A stretch of 12,652 nt of DNA. Origin: an uncultured Eubacteriales bacterium. GTDB lineage: Bacteria; Bacillota; Clostridia; Oscillospirales; Acutalibacteraceae. Of the stretch, positions 6,020 to 12,652 are shown in pieces. Position 1 is the stretch's first letter; the number at the start of each line of letters is the position of its first letter. The notes beneath the pieces are model-generated. The model worked only from the letters and a program-made list of their open reading frames with translations, ran no database searches and had not been told where the DNA came from. Position numbers and translations under genes: made by a program. The stretch is taken from contig ONIF01000108.1 of assembly GCA_900317795.1 (NCBI GenBank), positions 1-12,652 on the forward strand, read 5' to 3'.

Positions 6020-6634
6020 TCAAGTTTTCCCGAGTGTGTTTTCGGCTGCATTTTGGTCATGTTTGAGTTTGAGGAATTTCTTTTTGAGTTCGATAGAGAG
6101 ATAGGGTTGTATCATGCTGAGCGTTCTTTCATTGGGCGTGAAGAAAAGCAGAGCATGTTTTTGTCTTATCTTGTCATGGATAAGCATATAATAAGTATCC
6201 TCTCTGTCAATATCCTCTGCTGCCATCAACACTAAATCCTGTTTGGACTTATCAATATTCTTATTGCCTGTTTTCGTGTCGATATATTTGCCTATATCGT
6301 CTATTGCCTTTACATCGAACACGGTAATTTTTTTACGTTTGGATTTGCCCTTTATCTTGTCTATTCTCATTTCTCCGATAACGCAGGTGTATTCATATTC
6401 TATACCGGAGTTTTTGATAAGCATGACAGAAAGATATATTCCGAGTCCCAGAAAAAGCAGTGCAACAGGTACAAGCCAGTTAAAATATCCCGAAAGATAG
6501 ATACTGAGAGCTATCAAAACAACGATACCTGCTATTGAAAGGACAAGAGCCGAAAATTTTGAAGATGTCATTTTTCTTTTAACGATTTGTTCGGAATAGT
6601 TGTCGATTTTCTCGACCTGCATAACCTTTTCCAT
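6020..6634 (-). CDS. Two-helix membrane protein, DUF6106-like (204 aa)
   Basis: The protein has a short charged N-terminus, two hydrophobic helices (about 28-47 and 52-73) and a cytoplasmic domain. That domain contains YEYTCVIGEMRIDKIKGKSKRKKITVFDVK (in 80-109), a basic loop, and later YYMLIHDKIRQKHALLFFTP. This layout and the 'GEMRIDKI-GKxxRKK' stretch resemble clostridial DUF6106 proteins as I remember them; no function is known. The first ATG (6634) is taken as the start with AAAGGAG 12 bases upstream; the Met at residue 5 is an alternative. It lies 25 bases after the pyrF stop, so it is probably in the pyr transcription unit, and is followed 19 bases later by tRNA-Thr. No enzymatic residues are evident. 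Confidence 0.82.
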   Translation of the reverse strand: MEKVMQVEKIDNYSEQIVKRKMTSSKFSALVLSIAGIVVLIALSIYLSGYFNWLVPVALLFLGLGIYLSVMLIKNSGIEYEYTCVIGEMRIDKIKGKSKRKKITVFDVKAIDDIGKYIDTKTGNKNIDKSKQDLVLMAAEDIDREDTYYMLIHDKIRQKHALLFFTPNERTLSMIQPYLSIELKKKFLKLKHDQNAAENTLGKT

Positions 6635-6659
6635 TTTATCTTTTTACTCCTTTAAAAAG

Positions 6660-7595
6660 TTATTTTGTGATAGTGCCTATATACGAAACGATTTCGTCAC
6701 GCATACGGAGGGCTTCACGTCTTGCAGCCTGTGCATAATCTTTGGGAGCAATGCCGTTTTCCTTTTTCCATGCACACATAATTCCACGAGATGAATTGAT
6801 GATAGCACCAAGACCTTTTTCATCGAAAGCAGGTGCAACATCAGCCGCACCGCCCCCTTGTGCACCGTATCCGGGTACAAGGAAAAATGTATGGGGGAGG
6901 GCTTTACGGAGTTCACCTAACTGTTGGGGATATGTTGCACCCACAACAGCACCTACGCCCGAATAGCCGTACTGTCCCATTATTTCGCTGCCCCAGTTTT
7001 CGCACATATCGCCCATAGTTCTGTAAACGGTCTTTTCGTCATCAAGAATTCTGTCCTGCAATTCTCCCGATGAGGGATTTGACGTTTTGACAAGTATAAA
7101 CATACCCTTGTCAAATTCCTTGCACACGTTCAAAACAGGCTTTACACCGTCTGTGCCGAGATAGCCGTTGACTGTAAGAGCGTCTGCACCGAAAGGTTCG
7201 ACTTTTTCACCGTCAACGTCGGTAATGCCGAGATGTGCCTTTGCATAGGCTTCCATGGTTGTGCCTATATCATTTCTTTTTCCGTCTGTTATGACAAACA
7301 TACCCTTGCTTTTTGCGTATTCAATGGTCCTTTGCAGAGCGTGAACACCGTTCCAGCCATACATTTCATAGTAAGCCGCCTGAGGCTTTACAGCGGGGAC
7401 TATATCACACAATGCGTCAATCAAGCCTTTGTTGAATTCAAACAGAGCTGCTGCCGCACCTTCCAAAGTTTTGCCGTGTTCCATGTAGGCATTTTCTTTG
7501 ATATAGTCGGGGATAAAGTCAAGTTTGGGGTCAAGACCTGCAACCGTGGGATTTTGCATTTTTACAATTCCGTCAATCAATCTGTCAAATGACAT
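6660..7595 (-). CDS. pyrF: Orotidine-5'-phosphate decarboxylase, type 2 (311 aa)
   Basis: The enzyme converts OMP to UMP, the last step of de novo pyrimidine synthesis, in the cytosol. It is a TIM barrel of the longer type 2 subfamily. The substrate-binding start reads TVAGLDPKLDFIP (17-29). The catalytic charge network is TDGKRNDIGTT (103-113), with Asp104, Lys106 and Asp109. The phosphate-binding end reads VPGYGAQGG (240-248) and NSSRGI (267-272), with Arg270 expected to contact phosphate. Length fits the subfamily. The ATG at 7595 has AAAGGAGA upstream. It follows pyrC in the same direction, but a 145-base spacer containing heptad element 3 lies between them. No PyrR-binding leader or attenuator was recognised. 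Confidence 0.97.
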   Translation of the reverse strand: MSFDRLIDGIVKMQNPTVAGLDPKLDFIPDYIKENAYMEHGKTLEGAAAALFEFNKGLIDALCDIVPAVKPQAAYYEMYGWNGVHALQRTIEYAKSKGMFVITDGKRNDIGTTMEAYAKAHLGITDVDGEKVEPFGADALTVNGYLGTDGVKPVLNVCKEFDKGMFILVKTSNPSSGELQDRILDDEKTVYRTMGDMCENWGSEIMGQYGYSGVGAVVGATYPQQLGELRKALPHTFFLVPGYGAQGGGAADVAPAFDEKGLGAIINSSRGIMCAWKKENGIAPKDYAQAARREALRMRDEIVSYIGTITK

Positions 7596-7615
7596 ATTTA
7601 TCTTCTCCTTTTATT

Positions 7616-7761
7616 CAATTAGCAATTAGCAGTTAGCAATGTGCAATGACTGATAACCGCAACTGCTTTTTTTATTGTGTGTTTGTTTCGACAATCAACT
7701 TTCAATGCGTAAAAACAGCTGTTACAACCATTGCACATTGCTAATTGCACATTGCACATTG
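7616..7761 (+). repeat. Heptad element 3: palindromic repeat between pyrC and pyrF
   Basis: The left arm (7616-7648) consists of CAATTAG, CAATTAG, CAGTTAG, CAATGTG and CAATG. The right arm (7729-7761) is its inverted counterpart: reverse-complemented it reads CAATGTG, CAATGTG, CAATTAG, CAATGTG, CAATG. The arms match at 28 of 33 positions and could form a long stem in the pyrC-pyrF transcript. The roughly 80-base centre has no obvious gene. The right arm runs 18 coding bases into pyrC and supplies its TAG stop (7741-7743). Confidence 0.8.
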
Positions 7762-9015
7762 GTTGAAAACGATTTTTCCGCTGCAAATGGTGAGTTTCAC
7801 TTTTGAAGTGAGTGTCATATTTTTGAAAGGGGTATTTTTGGATTTGCCGTGAAGCATATCGGGGCTGACAGTCCATTCTTCATCGGGGCTGAAAAGCATT
7901 ATATCGGCAGGCTTGCCGACTGAAAGAGTGCCTGCATTGATATGAAGAATTTTTGCGGGAGTGCAGGACATTTTGTCGATAAGCTGTGATATGGTCATCA
8001 AGCCGCTTTTTACAAGAACGGTATAGCAAGCCGAAAAAGAGGTTTCCATACCGATAGAGCCGTTGGGGGCATTGACAAAATCGGATTTTTCGGAGGCGGT
8101 ATGGGGTGCATGGTCTGTGGCGATTGCGTCAATCGTGCCGTCAAGCAAGCCCTCTATCATGGCAAGACGGTCTTTTTCTGTTCTGAGAGGAGGGTTCATT
8201 CTGTAATCCGCATCACGCTTTGAAAGCACATCTTCCGTGAGGGTGATATAATGGGGAGCGGTTTCGGCAGTGACTTTTACACCACGTTTTTTAGCGTCTT
8301 TTATCATGGCGGCAGAAGTTGCCGTACTGACATGGCATATATGTATGGGCAGGTCATAAGCCGCTGCAAGTGAAATTTCTCTTGCTGTGCCTGCATCTTC
8401 GGCAGCGGCAGGCATTCCCTTTACACCGAGCATTTCGGACATTTTGCCCTCGTTGACTTTACCGCCTGCAAGGTATGGGTCTTCACAATGAGCCGTCACG
8501 GGAATGTTGAGTTCATTTGCTTTTTTCATGGCATTTACCATAAAAGCGGTATTTTCGACAGGTCTGCCGTCATCTGAAAGGGCGGATATGCCTGCATTGT
8601 AAAGAGCCTGAATGTCGGTAGGCTTTTGGCTTTTAAGGTCGTGAGTGATCGCACCGACAACATAAACATGAGCGTCTGCATTTTTGGCTTTTTCAAGAAT
8701 ATATTGAACGGTTTCGGGAGTATCAACGGCAGGGATTGTATTTGGCATGGCAAGCAGACTTGTCACACCGCCTGCAGCGGCTGCTTTACAGCCTGATATA
8801 ATATCTTCTTTTTGAGTCTGCCCGGGGTCACGCAGGTGAACGTGCAAATCAACCAGTCCCGGAACAGCACATAAACCCGTGCCGTCTATTGTAACGGTAT
8901 TTTCATCTTGAAAAGGCTCGGAGAAAACACCGTTTTTGATATAAACATCTCCGATTTTGTCAATGTTATTTTGGGGGTCTATGATACGGGCATTCTCTAT
9001 TTTTATATTATCCAT
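7741..9015 (-). CDS. pyrC: Dihydroorotase, class I (424 aa)
   Basis: The enzyme interconverts N-carbamoyl-L-aspartate and dihydroorotate, the third step of UMP synthesis, in the cytosol. It is an amidohydrolase barrel with DLHVHLRDPGQ (metal ligands His58 and His60), SDDG (about Asp148/149), AHCED (His176), CHVST (His228) and ATDHAPH (Asp301), the expected zinc-site set of class I bacterial enzymes. Length matches the family. The ATG at 9015 is preceded by AAGGCGGTG and lies 14 bases after the upstream gene's stop. The last six residues (QCAMCN) and the TAG stop are read from heptad element 3, so the native C-terminus was probably replaced; the catalytic domain is intact. The neighbour pyrF supports the role. 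Confidence 0.97.
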   Translation of the reverse strand: MDNIKIENARIIDPQNNIDKIGDVYIKNGVFSEPFQDENTVTIDGTGLCAVPGLVDLHVHLRDPGQTQKEDIISGCKAAAAGGVTSLLAMPNTIPAVDTPETVQYILEKAKNADAHVYVVGAITHDLKSQKPTDIQALYNAGISALSDDGRPVENTAFMVNAMKKANELNIPVTAHCEDPYLAGGKVNEGKMSEMLGVKGMPAAAEDAGTAREISLAAAYDLPIHICHVSTATSAAMIKDAKKRGVKVTAETAPHYITLTEDVLSKRDADYRMNPPLRTEKDRLAMIEGLLDGTIDAIATDHAPHTASEKSDFVNAPNGSIGMETSFSACYTVLVKSGLMTISQLIDKMSCTPAKILHINAGTLSVGKPADIMLFSPDEEWTVSPDMLHGKSKNTPFKNMTLTSKVKLTICSGKIVFNQCAMCN

Positions 9016-9029
9016 TGTTTCACCGCCTT

Positions 9030-9650
9030 TTATTCAAAGTCACTGTTTGAAAATTCATCTTCGGCAGGCGTTGAAAATAACTTGTGGAAAGTATTCATAA
9101 ACCTTTCTCTGAGAGAGCCTGTGGGTTTCTTTTTCTCGCCCTCGATGATGATTTCTTTATTTTTAAATTCCTCGCTCAAAGGATTGCTTTCCTGTTCATA
9201 TCCCGTGTAGAATACAATCGGTTCATCATTTTGTTCGGGGGGAGCAGGTTCTGTCTTTTTAGGCTCGGGCTTTGGTTCGGGCTGGGTTTCGGCTTTTATC
9301 GGCTCGGGCGGTGGAGTGATTTTTTCGGGCTCGGGAGATTTTGCAACAGCCTTTTTTATTTCCTTGAGTGGCTCGTCTTTTTCGACAGGTTTTGTATTAT
9401 GCTTTGGGGTTCTCGGAGAAACGCCCGGGGGAATAATATCTTCCTTTCCGAATTTTGCGGAATAGGCAAGATTTTTCGGCATGGACTGTATCAATTCCTC
9501 AAACTGTCTGTTGTATTCCTCGGCATTGACGCTTTCAAGTCTGGGAATATTTGTAAACTGGTTGTTTTTCAGTTTAAAGGGCTGTTCGGGCATTTTGGCA
9601 CGCTGAAACATAATTCCCGTGTCACGCTCAAACACAAATTCTCTGTTCAT
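9030..9650 (-). CDS. Proline/glutamate-rich protein of unknown function (206 aa)
   Basis: I do not recognise this protein. Residues 1-80 look folded, with aromatic residues and a short helix (AEEYNRQFEELIQSM). The middle, about 85-145, is a low-complexity linker of Pro, Glu and Lys with PEPxKxxPPPEP-like repeats. The C-terminal part contains EPIVFYTGYEQ, then a basic helix (SLRERFMNTFHKLF, about 179-192) and an acidic end. There is no signal peptide and no membrane span, so it is probably cytosolic. CGGAGG lies before the ATG at 9650. It sits 19 bases after the membrane protein gene and 14 bases before pyrC. The Glu/Pro-rich linker resembles the cytoplasmic tail of the membrane protein, so the two may act together at the membrane; that is inference. 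Confidence 0.8.
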   Translation of the reverse strand: MNREFVFERDTGIMFQRAKMPEQPFKLKNNQFTNIPRLESVNAEEYNRQFEELIQSMPKNLAYSAKFGKEDIIPPGVSPRTPKHNTKPVEKDEPLKEIKKAVAKSPEPEKITPPPEPIKAETQPEPKPEPKKTEPAPPEQNDEPIVFYTGYEQESNPLSEEFKNKEIIIEGEKKKPTGSLRERFMNTFHKLFSTPAEDEFSNSDFE

Positions 9651-9669
9651 TTTAAATAGCCTCCGTTTC

Positions 9670-11541
9670 TTATTTTGAAGTGTCCTCTATTTCGACATCA
9701 ATGGATTTTTCACCGTTGTTTGCACCTATTTTGATACTGCCGTCATCTTTTTTGGCGATTTCAAGCTTTATATTCTGTTCTTTAACGGGTTTCTCGTCAG
9801 CTTTGTAAATCTCATTTTCGGGGCGTTTGGCAGGCTTTCCGAACTGCATTTCCGATGTACGCATAGCACTTATTTTTTCATTTCCGTCATTTTGAGGTTC
9901 TTCTTCGGGTACATCTTCTTTTTCCTCCATTACAGCAGGTGTTTCATTTGATGTAATTTCCGTTGAGCTGTCTATAAGTTCGTTAAGATCTGTATTATCT
10001 TCAACAGGCTGTTCTTCAACTTTTAATTCTTCGGGTTTGCTGTCGCCTACGACGTTTTCAATCGTTTCATTTCTGATTTTGTCATCAACATTTTCTTCAT
10101 GCTGAGGAGGGGTTATATCGCTTGCTGCATTTATTTTATAAAATGCATTTGCGTTTCCGTAATTTTTGTTTCCGTGAGATGCAAAAAATTCTATATCATC
10201 ATATTTTTTATATATGAAATTCCATATATCATTGGTATCTTCGGTTTCTTTTGAAAGTGCGGGGATTATTCTGAAAGCTATCTCCACAAGTTCAAGCTGA
10301 TTTTCGATAACAGGCAGGTTTTCCTCTGTTTCTGTTTCTTCCTTTACATCTTCAACGGGAATTTCGGGCTTGGTTTCGAGGATTTCTTCCGCTTTTTCCG
10401 TTTCCTCTTTGACAGGCTCGGGCTCTGTTTCGGGCTTTTCGGCAGGTATCTCTTCCTCTTTTTCGGGAACATCTTCAACAGGCTTTTCTTCTTCCTTTTC
10501 CGTCACTTCTTCGGGAACGGTTTCAGCCTTTTCGGATTTTTCCTGTTTTGTTTCATTTATTTTTTCTTCTTCTACTGTAACAGGCTCGGGCAAAACTTTT
10601 TTTCTTGATTTCTTGTATTTCATTGCCGTCACTATTATGAGCATGAGGAATATCAATGCAACAAGTGCCGTTATCATAAGATATATATATCTTACATCAA
10701 GATTGGTGATGGCAGAGGATTTTTTACTGTCAGTTACAGAGGTTTCGGGTTCGGGGCTTACTCCGTCATATAAAACACGGTCCATTACAGACATGATAAG
10801 GGTGTCAAAATCCTCGCTTATTTCACCCGTGTAGGACTGGAAAGTGATAAGTATTCTTGCACCCTTTGCAATAGTGTATTTCTGCACGCCTGCAATTTTT
10901 GTTTTACCCTCGGCATACTCGAAAGGAAATGAAAGATACATGATATTATTGTATTTTGTACGGGAACAGCCCGTGTACATAGGCTGTGAAAGGTGATTGT
11001 CTGCAATCGTCTGAATTTCGCTGTCCGTAAGGGAGGATATATCTTCGATAGTTTTTGTGTTGTTGTCTTTCAGTATGTTTACAGTAATTTCGTATGTAAA
11101 GTCGCCTGCAATGGCTCTGACATAATTTCCCGTTTCCTCAAAGCTTTTGATAAGTTCGGTTCTGGTCATTTTGCAGGCTTGGAGTGCAGGGGAATTGATA
11201 TCTATATCCCTTGTCAGCACGTACATATCATTCGGAAAGCTGATATACATTTCCGCTTCGGGTATGGCATAATCTGTATAATACACTTTTTTAGGCTTTT
11301 CAGCGGAGTTTTCACTTACAGCACTTTCAAGAATTTCTTCATCAGTACTTTCGGTTTGGGAAATTTCTTCTTTATCAGAGCTTTCAACTTCGGAAATTTC
11401 ACTTTCCACAGAACTTTCACTTTCGGCAGATACTGCTGCAGATGTCGTATTTTGACTTTCATCACTCGGCTCTGCCATTACAGGCATGGATATTGTTAAA
11501 GCCATGATTGCTGCCGCAAGCAATGCAGTTATTTTTTTCAT
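9670..11541 (-). CDS. Signal-peptide single-pass membrane protein with acidic cytoplasmic tail (623 aa)
   Basis: I recognise no family. The ATG at 11541 is chosen because the promoter's expected start site falls near the upstream in-frame GTG (11574), which would leave no leader. Layout: signal peptide 1-23 (MKK, hydrophobic core, cut after VMA); Ser/Glu-rich linker 24-84; extracellular domain about 86-260 with mixed strands and helices, vaguely like PsbP/DcrB-type lipoprotein domains; transmembrane helix about 286-308 followed by MKYKKSRKK, placing the C-terminus inside; Glu/Pro/Lys-rich tail about 317-414 with PVEDV repeats; a short possibly folded part about 417-475 (IWNFIYKKYDDIEFFASHG); then more acidic low-complexity sequence. 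The ribosome site is weak. First gene of the minus-strand unit. A sensor or envelope role is possible; no enzyme motif is visible. Confidence 0.82.
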   Translation of the reverse strand: MKKITALLAAAIMALTISMPVMAEPSDESQNTTSAAVSAESESSVESEISEVESSDKEEISQTESTDEEILESAVSENSAEKPKKVYYTDYAIPEAEMYISFPNDMYVLTRDIDINSPALQACKMTRTELIKSFEETGNYVRAIAGDFTYEITVNILKDNNTKTIEDISSLTDSEIQTIADNHLSQPMYTGCSRTKYNNIMYLSFPFEYAEGKTKIAGVQKYTIAKGARILITFQSYTGEISEDFDTLIMSVMDRVLYDGVSPEPETSVTDSKKSSAITNLDVRYIYLMITALVALIFLMLIIVTAMKYKKSRKKVLPEPVTVEEEKINETKQEKSEKAETVPEEVTEKEEEKPVEDVPEKEEEIPAEKPETEPEPVKEETEKAEEILETKPEIPVEDVKEETETEENLPVIENQLELVEIAFRIIPALSKETEDTNDIWNFIYKKYDDIEFFASHGNKNYGNANAFYKINAASDITPPQHEENVDDKIRNETIENVVGDSKPEELKVEEQPVEDNTDLNELIDSSTEITSNETPAVMEEKEDVPEEEPQNDGNEKISAMRTSEMQFGKPAKRPENEIYKADEKPVKEQNIKLEIAKKDDGSIKIGANNGEKSIDVEIEDTSK

Positions 11542-11579
11542 TTTTACATTCACAACCTTTTTTGTTTTATACACAATAC

Positions 11580-11608
11580 ATTATACTTTAATCGTTTTCA
11601 AATTACAA
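11580..11608 (-). promoter_or_regulatory. Promoter of the membrane protein/pyrC/pyrF unit
   Basis: On the minus strand, TTGTAA (11603-11608), a 17-base spacer and a perfect TATAAT (11580-11585). Transcription should start near 11573, about 30 bases before the ATG at 11541, which supports that start codon. No other clear promoter was found before pyrC or pyrF. Confidence 0.75.
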
Positions 11609-11630
11609 GTATCAGAAAATATATTCCGAC

Positions 11631-11671
11631 AAAAAAATTAAAAGTGACTTCCGAAAAAACGAAAGCCACCT
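11631..11671 (-). terminator. Terminator of the tRNA-Thr(CGT) gene
   Basis: On the minus strand a 12-bp stem with wobble pairs (11660-11671 with 11642-11653) encloses a TTTTTT loop and is followed by TTAATTTTTTT. It lies 8 bases past the tRNA 3' end and separates this tRNA from the downstream promoter at 11580-11608. Confidence 0.85.
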
Positions 11672-11679
11672 AAAAAACA

Positions 11680-11755
11680 TGGAGCTGGTGAACGGACTTG
11701 AACCCCCGACCTGCTCATTACGAATGAGCTGCTCTACCGACTGAGCTACACCAGC
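11680..11755 (-). tRNA. tRNA-Thr (anticodon CGT)
   Basis: This is a 76-base cloverleaf on the minus strand: acceptor GCTGGTG/CACCAGC, anticodon stem GCTCA/TGAGC with loop TTCGTAA (anticodon CGT), discriminator T, encoded CCA. It is a close relative of tRNA-Thr(TGT) at 5928-6000, including the same T-stem mismatch, but that copy lacks the CCA. It is a single-gene transcription unit with its own promoter and terminator. Confidence 0.96.
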
Positions 11756-11770
11756 ACATCAACAAGAACT

Positions 11771-11799
11771 ATTTTACTATATAAATTCAAAATTGTCAA
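11771..11799 (-). promoter_or_regulatory. Promoter of tRNA-Thr(CGT)
   Basis: On the minus strand, a perfect TTGACA (11794-11799), a 17-base spacer and TAAAAT (11771-11776). The -10 ends 15 bases before the mature tRNA 5' end. It diverges from the nadE promoter about 40 bases away. Confidence 0.85.
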
Positions 11800-11837
11800 T
11801 ACCCGATTTGCAGTTATGATTAAAAAAATGGTTTCTA

Positions 11838-11866
11838 TTGAAAATACTTACAAAATATGTTAAAAT
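11838..11866 (+). promoter_or_regulatory. Promoter of the NAD+ synthetase gene
   Basis: TTGAAA (11838-11843), a 17-base spacer and TAAAAT (11861-11866). The expected leader before the ATG at 11904 is about 30 bases and contains the ribosome site GGAGG (11890-11894). Confidence 0.75.
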
Positions 11867-11903
11867 ATCTTCATCAAAATAATTTTTGCGGAGGTATGAT
11901 TTT

Positions 11904-12652
11904 ATGAAAGACGGATTTTTGCGTGTTGCGAGTGCGACACCTCATATAAAAGTTGCAGACTGTACGGGAAATGCACAAAAAATAATAGCTATGTCAAAAG
12001 AAGCAAGTGCAAACGGTGCTTCACTGGTAGTATTCCCCGAACTTTGCATTACAGGCTATACCTGCGGAGATTTGTTCTTGCAGAGGGCTTTATTGAACTC
12101 CGCTGAGGAAAATCTCAAAGTCATCATCGATGAAACAAGAGAGCTTGATTGTGTGATATTGGTAGGATTGCCTGTGCGTGCCAATTCAAGTTTATATAAC
12201 TGTGCGGCTGTCATTTATCACGGTGATTTGCTGGGACTTGTTCCGAAAAAGTATATTCCGAACTATTCGGAATTTTATGAATTAAGGCATTTCACCCCTG
12301 CAAAAGATGGATTGATAGATGTGGGAATGTTCAGTGGTGAAAATACTCAGTTTACTGAGATTGAAAAAAATGTTATTTTTCAGTGTGTGGAAATGCCTGA
12401 ATTTAAATTGGGTGTTGAAATATGCGAGGATTTATGGACAGCCGAACCGCCTTCGGGCAAATTGGCTTTAAACGGTGCAACTATTATAGCAAATCTTTCG
12501 GCAAGTGATGAAGTGATCGGAAAAGCAGATTACAGAAGAATGTTAGTGAAATCCCAGTCGGCAAGACTGCTTTCAGCGTATGTTTATACAAGTGCGGGAC
12601 TTGGTGAAAGTACACAAGACCTTGTATTTTCGGGACACAATTTGATATGCGA
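11904..12652 (+). CDS. nadE: Glutamine-dependent NAD+ synthetase, N-terminal part (249 codons, runs off the edge)
   Basis: NadE makes NAD+ from deamido-NAD+ and ATP, using ammonia released from glutamine, the final step of NAD synthesis, in the cytosol. The visible part is the nitrilase-type glutaminase domain. Its catalytic triad is recognisable: Glu46 in FPELCITGYTCGDLF, Lys115 in VPKKYIPNYSEFYE, and Cys174 in GVEICEDLW. These signatures distinguish the glutamine-dependent NadE from simple amidohydrolases. The family is usually about 640 residues, so the synthetase domain lies beyond the window. The ATG at 11904 has GGAGG 9 bases upstream. The reading frame is open to the last base with no frameshift. 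It is divergent from tRNA-Thr(CGT) and has its own promoter. Confidence 0.95.
   Translation, partial: MKDGFLRVASATPHIKVADCTGNAQKIIAMSKEASANGASLVVFPELCITGYTCGDLFLQRALLNSAEENLKVIIDETRELDCVILVGLPVRANSSLYNCAAVIYHGDLLGLVPKKYIPNYSEFYELRHFTPAKDGLIDVGMFSGENTQFTEIEKNVIFQCVEMPEFKLGVEICEDLWTAEPPSGKLALNGATIIANLSASDEVIGKADYRRMLVKSQSARLLSAYVYTSAGLGESTQDLVFSGHNLIC

Noticed and set aside
5773..6104. Open frames on both strands across tRNA-Tyr and tRNA-Thr
   Set aside because: Both are readings of tRNA and repeat sequence; tRNA structures explain the bases.
7596..7740. PyrR-type attenuator or UMP-responsive leader before pyrF
   Set aside because: No PyrR binding-loop motif or terminator/antiterminator pair was recognised; the spacer is explained by the heptad palindrome.
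7616..7761. CRISPR array or insertion sequence between pyrC and pyrF
   Set aside because: Units are 7 bases without spacers, no transposase is present and no target duplication was seen; it is a short tandem/inverted repeat.
10370..10834. 154-codon Ser-rich frame on the plus strand
   Set aside because: It is the mirror of the Glu/Pro/Lys-rich coding sequence of the minus-strand membrane protein; low-complexity antisense artefact.
11542..11574. GTG start adding 11 residues before the signal peptide
   Set aside because: The predicted transcription start falls at about this GTG, and the Met at 11541 begins a textbook signal peptide.
11896..11907. Minimal upstream frame ATG-ATT-TTA-TGA overlapping the nadE start
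   Set aside because: The ribosome site is only 1 base from that ATG, too close for initiation, and correctly spaced for the ATG at 11904.

Overview
The window reads as chromosomal DNA of a low-GC Gram-positive anaerobe of the class Clostridia, most likely the Ruminococcaceae/Oscillospiraceae. This rests on AT-rich spacers, sigma-A type promoters with 17-base spacers, AGGAG-type ribosome sites, and gene families I know mainly from Clostridia (the GGGtGRT protein and a DUF6106-like membrane protein). The genus assignment is inference.

Layout. Positions 1-391 hold a minus-strand tRNA operon (Val-Asp-Phe-Gly) behind a near-consensus promoter with an A/T-tract upstream element. On the plus strand follow a small acidic protein of unknown function (573-1016) with a strong terminator, then a SERCA-like P-type ATPase (1125-3728). 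A consensus promoter at 3725-3753 drives a tight two-gene operon: a NifU-like Fe-S scaffold protein with an unusual C-terminal extension, and a GGGtGRT-family protein. It closes with a terminator that faces a minus-strand terminator.

From 11608 down to 5641 nearly everything is on the minus strand and may form one long transcription unit. From its promoter at 11580-11608 it runs: a single-pass membrane protein with a signal peptide and a long acidic cytoplasmic tail; a Pro/Glu-rich protein; pyrC (dihydroorotase); pyrF (orotidine-5'-phosphate decarboxylase); a two-helix membrane protein; then tRNA-Thr(TGT), tRNA-Tyr(GTA) and tRNA-Ala(GGC). PyrC and PyrF catalyse the third and sixth steps of de novo UMP synthesis; the other pyr genes are not in the window. 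A separate tRNA-Thr(CGT) with its own promoter and terminator lies at 11680-11755, divergent from a truncated glutamine-dependent NAD+ synthetase gene (nadE) that runs off the right edge.

The two things most worth following up are (i) the NifU-like/GGGtGRT gene pair, which looks like a highly expressed two-component system of unknown function, and (ii) a family of intergenic elements made of degenerate 7-base tandem units followed by inverted units. These occur at three places with different base composition but the same architecture. One of them supplies the stop codon and last six residues of pyrC.
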